This document shows positions 1 to 8,322 of a stretch of DNA of 64,000 nucleotides, piece by piece. Origin of the DNA: DASXRA01 sp963737425. Its GTDB lineage: Bacteria > Actinomycetota > Actinomycetes > Mycobacteriales > Jatrophihabitantaceae. Position numbers and translations under genes: made by a program. Position 1 is the stretch's first letter, and every line of letters begins with the position of its first letter. Under the pieces are notes generated by a model. It had not been told where the DNA came from. It saw nothing but the letters and a program-made list of their open reading frames with translations, and searched no databases. The stretch lies in contig CAVTSX010000008.1 of NCBI GenBank assembly GCA_963737425.1, positions 682,001 to 746,000 of the forward strand. Reading direction: 5' to 3'.

Positions 1-39
1 GCTGATGCGCGGAGTCGAAGAAGAAGGTGTTGTGTTCAT
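1..39 (-). CDS. Possible 5' end of a gene cut by the window edge
   Basis: Thirteen codons run off the left edge from an ATG at 39, reading MNTTPSSSTPRIS. An AAAGG about nine bases before the ATG could be a ribosome binding site. The stretch is too short to assign a family. Its only support is the start codon, the spacing and the small ORF with a strong Shine-Dalgarno just upstream (85-144). It may not be a gene. Confidence 0.3.
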   Translation of the reverse strand, partial: MNTTPSSSTPRIS

Positions 40-84
40 GGGAGTCGCCTTTCGCGGATTGCCTGTTGGCGCTCCCAGTTGCGA

Positions 85-144
85 CTACCTCAGTCGCACG
101 ATCGTGCCTTGCAGGGGAGCCCCCATTACGGATACTGCGTACAT
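85..144 (-). CDS. 19-codon ORF with a near-perfect Shine-Dalgarno, possible leader peptide
   Basis: The ORF reads MYAVSVMGAPLQGTIVRLR and stops at TAG. Seven bases before its ATG sits AGGAGGT, one of the best anti-Shine-Dalgarno matches in the window. It lies 45 bases upstream of the possible gene start at 39 on the same strand, so it could be a translated leader or a free-standing small protein. It has no run of one amino acid that would suggest a classical amino-acid attenuator. I do not recognise the peptide. The rest of the 1-329 spacer shows nothing else I can support. Confidence 0.33.
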   Translation of the reverse strand: MYAVSVMGAPLQGTIVRLR

Positions 145-329
145 GGGTCTCACCTCCTGGCAATGGAACACGACTGCCGGAACCGTAGCACCCCGGCGCC
201 GCGGTGCGCGGCCGGCCGCATGCCGGTTGCCATGTGGCTGCCGAACGCGCCGCCGACCGCTACACCCTCATCTGTGACGGGCCCTGAAACCCGCTGATGG
301 AAGCCGCTGGAAACTCCGTTAGCGCCGCA

Positions 330-1667
330 TCAGAACGGAGGTGGATCGTTGCCGGGAGAATCGGTGGTGGTGTCGTGGGGTTGGCCGGGTGGTTGTGACT
401 GGTAGTGGTGGCCGCTCGGGGCAGCCCAGTGGTAACTGCCTTCGGCGTCTCTCTTCAAGCCCCAGTCGGCCTCGTGTTTGAGGCGGTGGTGCCGCCGGCA
501 CAGGGCTGCCAGGTTCTCCTGCTTGGTTGATCCGCCTTTGTTGTAGGGGATGCGGTGGTCGATGTCGCAGCGGGCGGCGTTGCGTGAGCATCCTGGGAAT
601 GCGCAGGTTTGGTCGCGGGCGATGACGTAGTCGGCGAGGTCTTTGGGTGGCCGGTAGGTGGTGTGTCCGTAGTCGAGCAGGGTGTTGGTGGCCGGGTCGG
701 TGAGCAGCCGCCGCCATGTACCGGTGTCGTCGGCGGCGAGCCGGCGGGCGAGGCTGGCGGGGATGGGTCCGTGCCCGGCGAGTTCGCCGGGCTGCTCATC
801 CAACCCGAGCAGGGTCGACGCCGCGACGGTGACCTGGATCGAGGGCCGCATCCCCTGTGCCTTCGGCAGCAGCGGATCGTGCAACGCCGCGACGCCCAGA
901 TCCACCAGGGCGTCGGCGCGGCGCTGATCGGCGGTGCGCGGATCAGTGGCGGAGGTGACCGAGGCCAGGCAGTCGACTGCGGTCATGACCGCGGCAGCAC
1001 CTTCAGCCGGGAGCAGTGCCCACAGTTCGGTCATGCCGTCCTCGCGCGGGGATACGCACACGCGGCGTTCGGTCATCGCTTGGGCGCGTTGTTCTTCGAT
1101 CCGCGCCGGGTCCAGGGCGTGTACTGCGCGGCGCACGGAGCGTTTGAACTCGGCCAGCGTCTGCGCACCCGCCCGGGGCAGCACCCGGTCCTGCACCGCG
1201 ACCGCGGTCTCAGCATCGAGCCCGTAGGTGGCTTCGGCGAGGGCCATCGCGTGCAGGTAGCTGACCCGGCCCCGGCGTAACGCCCGCCCCGTCTCAGCGA
1301 GCGTGCCGGTCAAGGTTTCGGCGACGGCGAGGCGGCGTTGCGCGGTCACCGCCGACAGCCGCAGCGCACAGCCGACCTCCTCGCGCACCCACCGATCCTC
1401 GGTCGTGTCGTCGGCGGCCATGACGGCCAGTACCCGCTGCTGCATCCCGGAAAGCCACGCCAGATGTTGTTCGATCGCGACCAGCGCATCGACCCGCCCA
1501 CCACGCGACAACACAGCCGGATCGAGCACCGACAACGCCCCAATCGCATCCGCACCCGGCGCCTGCCCAGCGAGCCAGGCCGCAGCCTGGTCGGGATCAT
1601 CGGTGATCTCCGCGAGACTCAACGGCGGCGGCGCGGCGGGCGGCTGCCGCTCGTCGACCTCGAACAT
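330..1667 (-). CDS. DUF222 / HNH endonuclease domain protein (13E12 repeat family type)
   Basis: The 445-residue protein has the usual two-part layout of the actinobacterial 13E12/REP13E12 family. An N-terminal helical DUF222 region spans roughly residues 40-330. A C-terminal HNH nuclease domain includes CAFPGCSRNAARCDIDHRIPY followed by CRRHHRLKHE, which supplies the zinc-binding cysteines and the catalytic histidines. These proteins are abundant in actinomycete genomes, often next to repeats, and their cellular role is not settled. The ATG at 1667 lies seven bases from a TAGGCT -10 box, so the mRNA is probably leaderless. The gene stands alone, with an 18-bp minisatellite upstream. Confidence 0.9.
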   Translation of the reverse strand: MFEVDERQPPAAPPPLSLAEITDDPDQAAAWLAGQAPGADAIGALSVLDPAVLSRGGRVDALVAIEQHLAWLSGMQQRVLAVMAADDTTEDRWVREEVGCALRLSAVTAQRRLAVAETLTGTLAETGRALRRGRVSYLHAMALAEATYGLDAETAVAVQDRVLPRAGAQTLAEFKRSVRRAVHALDPARIEEQRAQAMTERRVCVSPREDGMTELWALLPAEGAAAVMTAVDCLASVTSATDPRTADQRRADALVDLGVAALHDPLLPKAQGMRPSIQVTVAASTLLGLDEQPGELAGHGPIPASLARRLAADDTGTWRRLLTDPATNTLLDYGHTTYRPPKDLADYVIARDQTCAFPGCSRNAARCDIDHRIPYNKGGSTKQENLAALCRRHHRLKHEADWGLKRDAEGSYHWAAPSGHHYQSQPPGQPHDTTTDSPGNDPPPF

Positions 1668-1674
1668 GCGTACG

Positions 1675-1704
1675 AGCCTATTGGATCATGAACTATCTCG
1701 TCGA
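1675..1704 (-). promoter_or_regulatory. Promoter of the DUF222/HNH gene, leaderless type
   Basis: On the minus strand TCGACG (1699-1704) and TAGGCT (1675-1680) are 18 bases apart. TAGGCT ends seven bases before the ATG at 1667, which places the predicted transcription start on or next to the start codon. Confidence 0.5.
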
Positions 1705-1966
1705 GCCAGAATCCCCCTATATAGCAGGCGGAATTTCTGCTGACGGCGAAATCGTGAGAGGCAGCACGGCGAGCAAGGTGGCAGAGGCGAGCAAGACGGC
1801 AGGGCCGCGCACGGCGCGCAAGACGGCAGGGCCGCGCACGGCGGCAGGGCCGCGCACGGCGGCAGGGCCGCGCACGGCGGCAGGGCCGCGCACGGCGGCA
1901 GGGCCGCGCACGGCGGCAGGGCCGCGCAGGACGGCAGCGGCGCGCAAGACGGCGAGGGCGAGTTAA
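1688..1966 (+). CDS. Repeat-encoded ORF, doubtful protein
   Basis: This 92-codon ORF starts at ATG 1688 and is open through the minisatellite. It yields a basic, low-complexity protein: a short unique head, then lysine/arginine-alanine words and tandem TAAGPR hexapeptides. Basic Ala/Lys/Pro tails of this style occur in some actinobacterial nucleoid proteins, but there is no HU, H1 or Lsr2 domain here. No ribosome binding site is visible. The 18-bp period keeps every frame open, so the ORF may be an accident of the repeat. Confidence 0.15.
   Translation: MNYLVEPESPYIAGGISADGEIVRGSTASKVAEASKTAGPRTARKTAGPRTAAGPRTAAGPRTAAGPRTAAGPRTAAGPRRTAAARKTARAS
1798..1928. repeat. 18-bp minisatellite
   Basis: The unit GGCAGGGCCGCGCACGGC occurs once at 1798-1815. 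It is then head-to-tail from 1825 to 1914 as five exact copies plus a partial sixth ending near 1928. The copies are identical, which suggests recent slippage or unequal exchange. It sits in the 400-base spacer between the YcaQ-type gene and the HNH gene. Confidence 0.9.
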
Positions 1967-2067
1967 GCCTCGATCCAAGGACGGCGATGATTCGGGGTGG
2001 TGACGGTGAAACGGCCGGCGTTGTAATGCTGGAGAGCCGCGCAGTCGCGCCCCGGCATCCGGTCCGC

Positions 2068-3180
2068 TCACGCGGGCAGCGAGAGGTCCAAGGCGAGCCA
2101 GTTCGCGAGGTCGTTGATCTCGCGGTGCACTGCGGTGGCCATCGTCTTGGTGAACGCGACGTCCTGGTGGATCGCGTTGACGCGCAGCACGCCGGCCCGG
2201 CGATCGGCGGTGGCGTCGAGCTTGCCCACCAGCCGGTGTCCGTACAGGATCGGCAGCGCGAAGTAACCCCAACGTCGTTTGGCCGCGGGTTTGTACATCT
2301 CGAGCTGGTAGTCGAACTCGAAGAGCTCCATCGTCCGCTTGCGGTCGAAGACGAGGCGGTCGAGCGGTGACAGCAACGCCGCACGTCCGTTGAACGGTTG
2401 CCCCACGAGGGACGGGTCGACGCGCCACTCGCCCTTGACACCGTCAACCAGGGCCGGCTCGCCGGTCTCACCCACGTCTATGAGCTCGACAGGACAGTCC
2501 GGCCCGCGGGCACGGGCGATGCCAAGGGCGCTCAGCCGACGCTCGTTGCGCAGCCGGAGCGCATCGTCCACGGGAATCACGGCGTCGTCCGGGTAGATGC
2601 GGGTGGCGAGGTCCCACAGCTTGTCGCGTCCGCGGCGCCCCGCGGTGGCCACCTCGCCACGCAACACCAGGAACTCGAGCATCATGACGACGTTGCGGTC
2701 GTTGTTCCATCCACTCGACTTCCACGGCACCGCGCAGGTATCTGGCAGGTCGCGTGACGTCAGCGGGCCATCGCAGCGAAGCCGCTCGAGAATGTCCTGG
2801 CGGCACGCTTCGTTCGCCTTCACCCAATCGGATTGGGCCTGACGCCAGCGGGGCACTTCGCTGCTGCCGGGCCACTGCGCCATCTCCGCGCGATACAGCG
2901 CCACGTCCTCGCTCGGCCGGATCATGCCGCGCAGGTCGATAAGTGCCAGCTCCTGAAGGGCATCGGAGAGCTCAGTCGGCGAGTACGACGTCCCCAGCCG
3001 ACTCCATGCGACGAGATCGGCACTCGGCGCAACCGCGTTGGTCGGATCGTTCTGGAGCAGCGTCAGGCGGCGTACCACCTCGAGCAGATCGTCCGGCACG
3101 GAGCTGTCAGAGCCGTCCAACAACTGTGCGCGCACGGCGATGCGGCACGCCTCAGTCCGCGACAACGCATGGACCCTCAC
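2068..3180 (-). CDS. YcaQ/AlkZ-family winged-helix DNA glycosylase (crosslink repair type)
   Basis: The HTH_42 (DUF1006) family unwinds or removes alkylated and crosslinked bases; members include AlkZ and E. coli YcaQ. The family hallmark near the N-terminus is a Q-x-Q or Q-x-D triad. Here the sequence reads TLLQNDPTNAV, the Q-x-D form typical of YcaQ-type enzymes. The usual family opening, LSRTEACRIAVRAQLL, lies right after the chosen GTG at 3180. That GTG is preceded seven bases upstream by TAGCCT, so it is probably leaderless. A longer form from TTG at 3213 is possible but adds residues not typical of the family. The divergent neighbour is the phosphorylase gene. Confidence 0.85.
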   Translation of the reverse strand: MRVHALSRTEACRIAVRAQLLDGSDSSVPDDLLEVVRRLTLLQNDPTNAVAPSADLVAWSRLGTSYSPTELSDALQELALIDLRGMIRPSEDVALYRAEMAQWPGSSEVPRWRQAQSDWVKANEACRQDILERLRCDGPLTSRDLPDTCAVPWKSSGWNNDRNVVMMLEFLVLRGEVATAGRRGRDKLWDLATRIYPDDAVIPVDDALRLRNERRLSALGIARARGPDCPVELIDVGETGEPALVDGVKGEWRVDPSLVGQPFNGRAALLSPLDRLVFDRKRTMELFEFDYQLEMYKPAAKRRWGYFALPILYGHRLVGKLDATADRRAGVLRVNAIHQDVAFTKTMATAVHREINDLANWLALDLSLPA

Positions 3181-3316
3181 CCGTGCGAGGCTAGGCGACG
3201 GATCCGACTCCAAGCGAGAACGGCCACCTTGCGCAGCAGATTCGGGGTCGGGCTGTCACGATCTTCAGAGGAATCCGGCGAGTCGGCTCGACGGAAGAAT
3301 GGGGCGGCAGGGGTCA

Positions 3317-5767
3317 ATGCGGTACGGCAACTTCGACGATGCGCGGCGCGAGTACGTCATCAACCGCCCGGACACCCCGTTGCCCTGGGTCAACTACCTG
3401 GGCACCGAGGCGTACTTCGGCATCATCTCCAACACGGCCGGCGGCTACTCCTTTTACCAGGACGCCCGGCTGCGCCGGCTCACCCGCTATCGCTACAACA
3501 ACGTGCCACCCGACTTCGGCGGCCGTTACATCTACCTACGCGACAACGCCTCAGGCGAGTTCTGGTCGCCGACCTGGCAGCCGACCCGTACCGAGCTCGA
3601 CGAGTACGAGTGCCGGCATGGCATGTCCTACACGCAGATCTCGTCGAGCCGGTCCGGGGTGCGCGCCGAGACGCTGTACTTCGCGCCGCTCGGCGAGACG
3701 CTGGAGGTCTGGCGCTTGCGCGTGACCAACGACCGCGACACCCCGTTGGACCTCTCCGTCTTCTCGTCGGTCGAGTTCTGCCTTTGGGACGCGGAGGATG
3801 ACGCGACGAACTTCCAGCGCAACTTCTCCACCGGCCAGGTCGAGGTGGCCGACGGGGTGATCTACCACAAGACGGAGTACCGCGAGCGGCGCGATCACTT
3901 CGCCTACTTCGCCTGCTCCGAACCGCTCGCCGGGTACGACACGCAACGCGAGGACTTCCTCGGCGCCTATCGCGGCTGGGACCGCCCGGCCGTGGTCGAG
4001 CGTGGCGAGTCGGGCAACTCGGTGGCCCGTGGGTGGCAGCCGATCGGCAGCCACCACGTGCAACTCGCCCTTGAGTCCGGCGCCAGCCGCGAGGTGATCT
4101 TCCTGCTCGGGTACTGGGAAAACCCGCGAACTGAGAAGTTCGACCCGCCAGATTCGCAGACCATCAACAAGGCCTACGTTCGCCCGGTCATTGACCGGTG
4201 GCTGCAACCGTCCACAGTGGACGATGGCTTGACGCGGTTGCGCGACTACTGGTCTGGCCTGCTGTCCACACTGGACGTTGCAACGCCCGACCGAGACACC
4301 GACCGCATGGTCAACATCTGGAACGCGTACCAGTGCATGGTGGTCTTCAACATGAGCCGCTCGGCGTCCCAGTTCGAGTCCGGTGTCGGGCGGGGGATGG
4401 GCTTCCGTGACTCCAACCAGGATCTGCTCGGCTTCGTCCACCTGGCACCCGAGCGAGCCCGCCAACGCATCCTCGACATTGCCGCCACTCAACTGCCAAG
4501 TGGCGGCGCGTACCACCAGTACCAGCCGCTGACCAAACGCGGCAACAACGCCGTCGGCTCCGGCTTCAACGACGATCCACTGTGGCTGATCCTCGGAACC
4601 GGCGCTTACCTGAAGGAAACCGGCGACTTGTCGATCCTCGGCGAACCGGTGCCGTACGACAACGACCCGGCGACTGCGACGCCGCTCTACGAGCATCTGC
4701 AGCGCAGCCTGCGGTACACGCTGGACCGGCTGGGTCCGCACGGCCTGCCACTGATCGGACGTGCCGACTGGAACGACTGCCTGAACCTCAACTGCTTCTC
4801 CGACGTTCCTGGCGAGAGCTTCCAGACCACCGAGAACAAGCAGGGCGGAGTTGCCGAATCGGTCTTCATCGCCGGTCTGTTCTCGCTCGCCGCCCGCGAA
4901 CTGGCCGGCATCGCCTGCCTGCACGACCGGAACGACGAGGCGAAAACGTATCGGCGTGCCGCGGATGACATGACGGTCACCGTCGGGGAGCACGGCTGGG
5001 ACGGCGCGTGGTTCCGCCGCGCGTACGACTACCTCGGCAATCCGGTCGGGTCCGCGCAGAACGCCGAGGGGCAGATCTTCGTCGAGCCACAGGGCATGTG
5101 CGTGCTCGGTGGGATCGGACTCAGCGACGGCCGGGCGGCGCAGGCGCTGCAAAGTGTGCGCGAGCGGCTGGCATTCGAGCACGGCATCGCGATCCTGCAG
5201 CCGGCGTTCACGCACTATTACGTCGAACTCGGCGAGATCTCGACATATCCGCCGGGATACAAGGAGAATGCCAGCAACTTCTGCCACACCAACCCATGGG
5301 TGATCATCGGCGAGACGATGGTGGGCAACGGCGACCAGGCGTTCGACTACTACAAGCGGGTCAACCCGTCGGCCCGCGAGCAGATCAGCGAGATGCACCG
5401 GTGCGAGCCGTACGTGTACGCGCAGACGATCGCCGGGCCGGATGCCGCCGTGCCGGGCGAGGCCAAGAACTCCTGGTTGACCGGCACCGCAGCGTGGAGC
5501 TACGTGGCGATAACCCAGTGGATTCTGGGCATTCGGCCGGACTTCGACGGGCTGCGCGTCGATCCGGTGCTACCCAGCACCTGGCCGGGCTTCCGCGCAA
5601 CCCGGCACTTCCGCGGTGCGACGTATGAGATCACGGTGACCAAAGCGGCCGGATTGCGCGGGCGGGTGCGCCGACTCGTCGTCGACGGCGAGCCCGTGGA
5701 CGGGACGCTGCTGCCGCTGGCCGAACCGGGATCAACCGTTCAGGTGACCGCGACAGTCGAGGCGTGA
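3317..5767 (+). CDS. Cellobiose phosphorylase, GH94
   Basis: The enzyme cleaves cellobiose with phosphate to glucose and glucose-1-phosphate in the cytoplasm. The 816-residue protein starts MRYGNFDDARREYVI and contains YLGTEAYFGIISNTAGGYSF, the characteristic GH94 N-terminal beta-sandwich opening of cellobiose phosphorylases. The (alpha/alpha)6 domain carries ADWNDCLNL near residues 483-491, the block holding the catalytic aspartate, and the later segments match the family in order. The ATG at 3317 is chosen because it matches the usual N-terminus and follows GGCAGGGG; the frame is open further upstream. No transporter adjoins. The secreted GH3 glucosidase at 17547 could feed the same cello-oligosaccharide use. 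Confidence 0.93.
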   Translation: MRYGNFDDARREYVINRPDTPLPWVNYLGTEAYFGIISNTAGGYSFYQDARLRRLTRYRYNNVPPDFGGRYIYLRDNASGEFWSPTWQPTRTELDEYECRHGMSYTQISSSRSGVRAETLYFAPLGETLEVWRLRVTNDRDTPLDLSVFSSVEFCLWDAEDDATNFQRNFSTGQVEVADGVIYHKTEYRERRDHFAYFACSEPLAGYDTQREDFLGAYRGWDRPAVVERGESGNSVARGWQPIGSHHVQLALESGASREVIFLLGYWENPRTEKFDPPDSQTINKAYVRPVIDRWLQPSTVDDGLTRLRDYWSGLLSTLDVATPDRDTDRMVNIWNAYQCMVVFNMSRSASQFESGVGRGMGFRDSNQDLLGFVHLAPERARQRILDIAATQLPSGGAYHQYQPLTKRGNNAVGSGFNDDPLWLILGTGAYLKETGDLSILGEPVPYDNDPATATPLYEHLQRSLRYTLDRLGPHGLPLIGRADWNDCLNLNCFSDVPGESFQTTENKQGGVAESVFIAGLFSLAARELAGIACLHDRNDEAKTYRRAADDMTVTVGEHGWDGAWFRRAYDYLGNPVGSAQNAEGQIFVEPQGMCVLGGIGLSDGRAAQALQSVRERLAFEHGIAILQPAFTHYYVELGEISTYPPGYKENASNFCHTNPWVIIGETMVGNGDQAFDYYKRVNPSAREQISEMHRCEPYVYAQTIAGPDAAVPGEAKNSWLTGTAAWSYVAITQWILGIRPDFDGLRVDPVLPSTWPGFRATRHFRGATYEITVTKAAGLRGRVRRLVVDGEPVDGTLLPLAEPGSTVQVTATVEA

Positions 5768-5768
5768 G

Positions 5769-5786
5769 CGCGAAACCAAATTCGCG
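5769..5786. terminator. Short hairpin between convergent genes
   Basis: CGCGAA (5769-5774) pairs with TTCGCG (5781-5786) around a six-base loop. It begins one base after the phosphorylase stop and abuts the stop of the convergent small gene, so it could end transcription in both directions. There is no U-tract. Confidence 0.4.
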
Positions 5787-5993
5787 TCAGCCGCGTTTGC
5801 GCCGAGCCTTGCGTGACTGGGCACGTTCCGCGTTGCGCTGCCGGCGATGTGCGTGTGCGGTGGCCGTCTCGTGCCTCTTGTCTGCCTCGAGTTGCTTGCG
5901 ATTGCGGGACATGACCGTCAGGCCCGCGACAACCAGCAGGACAGCCATGGCGCTGAAGATGATGACGTAGAAGACCACGCCTGAGCCCACCAC
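5787..5993 (-). CDS. Small single-pass membrane protein, unknown function
   Basis: The 68-residue protein starts at GTG 5993. One hydrophobic helix (about residues 5-27) is followed by a strongly basic tail rich in Arg, Lys and His that would face the cytoplasm. I do not recognise a named family. It ends 19 bases from the convergent phosphorylase gene. Confidence 0.6.
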   Translation of the reverse strand: MVGSGVVFYVIIFSAMAVLLVVAGLTVMSRNRKQLEADKRHETATAHAHRRQRNAERAQSRKARRKRG

Positions 5994-6005
5994 GCTTCGT
6001 GCCTC

Positions 6006-6036
6006 CGGCAGATCATCCAGATCGGATGATCTGCCG
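6006..6036 (-). terminator. Perfect 13-bp stem terminator after the PspC gene
   Basis: CGGCAGATCATCC and GGATGATCTGCCG form a perfect 13-bp stem with a five-base loop, 16 bases after the stop of the PspC gene. There is no poly-U run, as is common in high-GC actinomycetes. Confidence 0.75.
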
Positions 6037-6051
6037 TCTGGCCCTAGGCGC

Positions 6052-6297
6052 CTAAGTGGACGTCGGCCGAGCGGCCGGCGGTGCCTCGGTCGCCTGCGGC
6101 ATCAAAATCCACAGGATCGGGTAGACCAGAAACTGGCTGCCCGGAAGGAGCATGAGTACCAGTACGAACAGCAGCCGCGCAGGCCAGGGATCGATGCCGA
6201 ATCGGCGTCCCAGCCCGGCAATCACTCCGCCCAGGACGCGCCCGTCCCTCGCCCGGACAAGGCCTTGGCGCTGGAATGCCGCGTGGATGGACTCCAT
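6052..6297 (-). CDS. PspC domain protein
   Basis: The 81-residue protein consists of one PspC domain. RDGRVLGGVIAGLGRRFGID is the conserved head and is followed by a hydrophobic helix of about 25 residues that includes LLFVLVLMLLPG. PspC-family proteins sit in the membrane and often work with envelope-stress signalling. Here the gene lies just downstream of a LiaR/DesR-type two-component system transcribed in the same direction, a frequent actinobacterial arrangement. A GAAAGAGAG sequence before the ATG is a plausible ribosome binding site. Confidence 0.85.
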   Translation of the reverse strand: MESIHAAFQRQGLVRARDGRVLGGVIAGLGRRFGIDPWPARLLFVLVLMLLPGSQFLVYPILWILMPQATEAPPAARPTST

Positions 6298-6434
6298 GTT
6301 TATCGCTCTCTTTCAGTACGTTGTCGTTCGGATCCTTCAAGTCTGTGCCTCGACTCGGTTCGGGGCATCGGGAGCGACCCTGGTCCGTGCCCTGAAATCT
6401 CGAGCGGGCGACCTAAGGGTGATGGGTGCAGCGC

Positions 6435-7106
6435 TCATGCTGGGCCGTCGCCTGCGGCGTCCGCTTCGAAGAGCCCGGCCTGATAGGCAAGTACGACCGC
6501 TTGGACCCGGTCGCGAAGGTTGAGCTTCTGCAGGATGTGCGTGACATGCGTCTTGACGGTGGTTTCGCTGATATATAGCTGTTGCGCGATCTCTGCGTTC
6601 GACAGGCCGTTCGCGATCAGGCGAAACACCTCTCGTTCACGCGAACTCAGCTCGCCGAGTTCCCTCGGCGGGGTGGGGCGCGGGATGCGGGTGAATTGCT
6701 TGATCACGCGCTTCGTGATCGTCGGCGAGAGCAGCGCCTCGCCGGCTGCGACGGTACGGATCGCCGCGATGAGTTGCTCGGGAGGGTCGTCCTTGAGCAC
6801 GAAACCGCTGGCTCCTACTTGCAGCGCTTCGTAGATGTATTCGTCCAGGTCGAAAGTGGTCAGGATCAGGACTCGCGCTGACTTATCGGCCGCGAGGATG
6901 CGTCGAGTCGCCTGCAGGCCGTCGAGTTCGGGCATGCGGATGTCCATGAGAACGACGGTTGGATGGAAGCGGGCAGCGTTGCTGACTGCTTCCAGACCGT
7001 TGCGCGCCTCGGCCACCACTTCGATGCCCTCTTCGCCGGAGAGCAGCAGCCGGAAGCCGGCCCGGACCATCGACTGGTCGTCGGCGACGAGAACACCGAT
7101 TGTCAT
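6435..7106 (-). CDS. NarL/FixJ-family response regulator
   Basis: The 223-residue protein has a receiver domain with the acidic pair in VLVADDQSMVRAGF, the phosphoacceptor in VVLMDIRMPELDG and the conserved lysine in FVLKDD. A C-terminal LuxR-type helix-turn-helix follows (SSREREVFRLIANGLSNAEI and ETTVKTHVTHIL). Its ATG overlaps the kinase stop by four bases (ATGA), so the pair is translationally coupled. Likely targets are its own promoter, PspC and the MMPL gene, but this is inferred from position only. Confidence 0.93.
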   Translation of the reverse strand: MTIGVLVADDQSMVRAGFRLLLSGEEGIEVVAEARNGLEAVSNAARFHPTVVLMDIRMPELDGLQATRRILAADKSARVLILTTFDLDEYIYEALQVGASGFVLKDDPPEQLIAAIRTVAAGEALLSPTITKRVIKQFTRIPRPTPPRELGELSSREREVFRLIANGLSNAEIAQQLYISETTVKTHVTHILQKLNLRDRVQAVVLAYQAGLFEADAAGDGPA

Positions 7107-8272
7107 GGCTGGTCGTTCTCAAGTGGGAGGCGGGTGCTGAGCAGGAAGCCGCCCCCGGTTGCGGGTCCTGCAGTCATCTCTCCTCCGTAGATCTTGACGC
7201 GCTCTCGGATGCCGACGAGGCCGTGGCCGTGACCGTTGCTCGTCGAACCGCCGCCCGGTCCGTCGTCGCACACCTCGATGCCCAGTTCGGTGGGCTGGTA
7301 TCGGACCGTCACATCTGCGTGGCTGGCGTGCGCGTGCTTGAGCGCGTTGGTCAGGCCTTCTTGGACGATGCGGTACGCCGACAGGTCTATTGCCCGGGTG
7401 AGCGGGAAGGGCTGGCCATCGACGTGCAGCCGGACGGGCAGGCCTGCGCGGCCCACCTCGTCGAGCAGCGAGTCGAGACCGTCGAGCCCCGGCTGCGGCG
7501 CAAGGTCGACGCCGTCGCCGTCGCCACGCATGGCGCCGAGCAGGCGGCGCATCTCGGTGAGCGCCGTGCGTCCCGTCCGTTCCACGCCGCGCAGCGCATC
7601 TGCGTCGTCGTCAAGTGTCGCGGGAAGCCGGTGCCGCACGGCGCCGACCTGCAGAACCATCACGCTGACCGCGTGGGCGACGATGTCGTGGAGCTCGCGG
7701 GCGATTCGCGTGCGCTCCTCAGCCACGGCTATTCGCGCTGCTGCGTCGCGGTCCCGCTCGGCCTGGGCAGCGCGCGCTTCGGCCGCATCCGCCTGTTCGC
7801 CCCGTGTGCGCAAGGCAAAACCCGCAAGCCAGCAGATCGCGAACAGCAGCGGGACCGAGACGAGCTCGCCAGATCCATGACGTGGCTGGTTGTAGACGAT
7901 GATCGCCGCGGCACCGACCACGATGGCCAGACCGACGCGCGCCTGCCGGGCGTCGTGCAGGTTGCCGAGCAGGAACGCGCCGGCCATGCCGGCGACGAAG
8001 ACGATGCCCAGGAACGGGATGAGCCGGCCGTCGACGAAGGAGACCGCCGCAGCCAGCGACCAGAACAATGCCGGCGCAGCAAAGGGAAAGTGCCGCCGAG
8101 CGAGCAGCGGGAGCAGGATGACCGCGAGCGCCGGTACGACGAACCACATCGTCGTGCGTGGCGCGTCGGCCGAATCATGCCTGACCGCAACCTCGATTGC
8201 GCTTTCCAGTACTGCGAGCACGATCAATACGTCCAGCGCGTATCTGCGCACGACGTACCCGACCCGGCTCAC
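7103..8272 (-). CDS. Sensor histidine kinase, NarL/DesK class
   Basis: The 389-residue kinase has an N-terminal membrane region of several helices (residues about 10-150). A HisKA_3 box reads RIARELHDIVAHAVSVMVLQ, with the phosphorylated histidine in ELHD. The HATPase_c domain contains VQEGLTNALKHAHA and GHGHGLVGIRERV. The extracytoplasmic part is small, as in kinases that sense membrane state. The GTG at 8272 follows a TACGTT that could be a -10 box of a leaderless promoter. An inverted repeat at 8307-8322 lies just upstream. Confidence 0.92.
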   Translation of the reverse strand: MSRVGYVVRRYALDVLIVLAVLESAIEVAVRHDSADAPRTTMWFVVPALAVILLPLLARRHFPFAAPALFWSLAAAVSFVDGRLIPFLGIVFVAGMAGAFLLGNLHDARQARVGLAIVVGAAAIIVYNQPRHGSGELVSVPLLFAICWLAGFALRTRGEQADAAEARAAQAERDRDAAARIAVAEERTRIARELHDIVAHAVSVMVLQVGAVRHRLPATLDDDADALRGVERTGRTALTEMRRLLGAMRGDGDGVDLAPQPGLDGLDSLLDEVGRAGLPVRLHVDGQPFPLTRAIDLSAYRIVQEGLTNALKHAHASHADVTVRYQPTELGIEVCDDGPGGGSTSNGHGHGLVGIRERVKIYGGEMTAGPATGGGFLLSTRLPLENDQP

Positions 8273-8306
8273 GCCGTGAACGTACTTGACGCCTGCGCGC
8301 TTCGCC

Positions 8307-8322
8307 TCCTACCCGAGTAGGA
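8307..8322. promoter_or_regulatory. Inverted repeat upstream of the kinase gene
   Basis: TCCTAC-CCGA-GTAGGA is a perfect 6+4+6 inverted repeat 35 bases before the kinase start. Its position fits an autoregulatory operator for the response regulator. Confidence 0.4.

Noticed and set aside
1798..1928. CRISPR array
   Set aside because: The units are contiguous with no spacers, so this is a simple minisatellite.
3551..5398. 615-codon minus-strand ORF across the phosphorylase gene
   Set aside because: Antisense shadow of a high-GC gene. It has no domain motifs and arginine/valine-rich low-information sequence, while the plus strand encodes a full GH94 enzyme.
6435..8272. DosR/DosS sensor pair that would read the boxes at 49522 and 50102
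   Set aside because: The kinase has a membrane-helix sensor region and no GAF domains, and the regulator looks LiaR/DesR-like, so it is not a good DosRS candidate.
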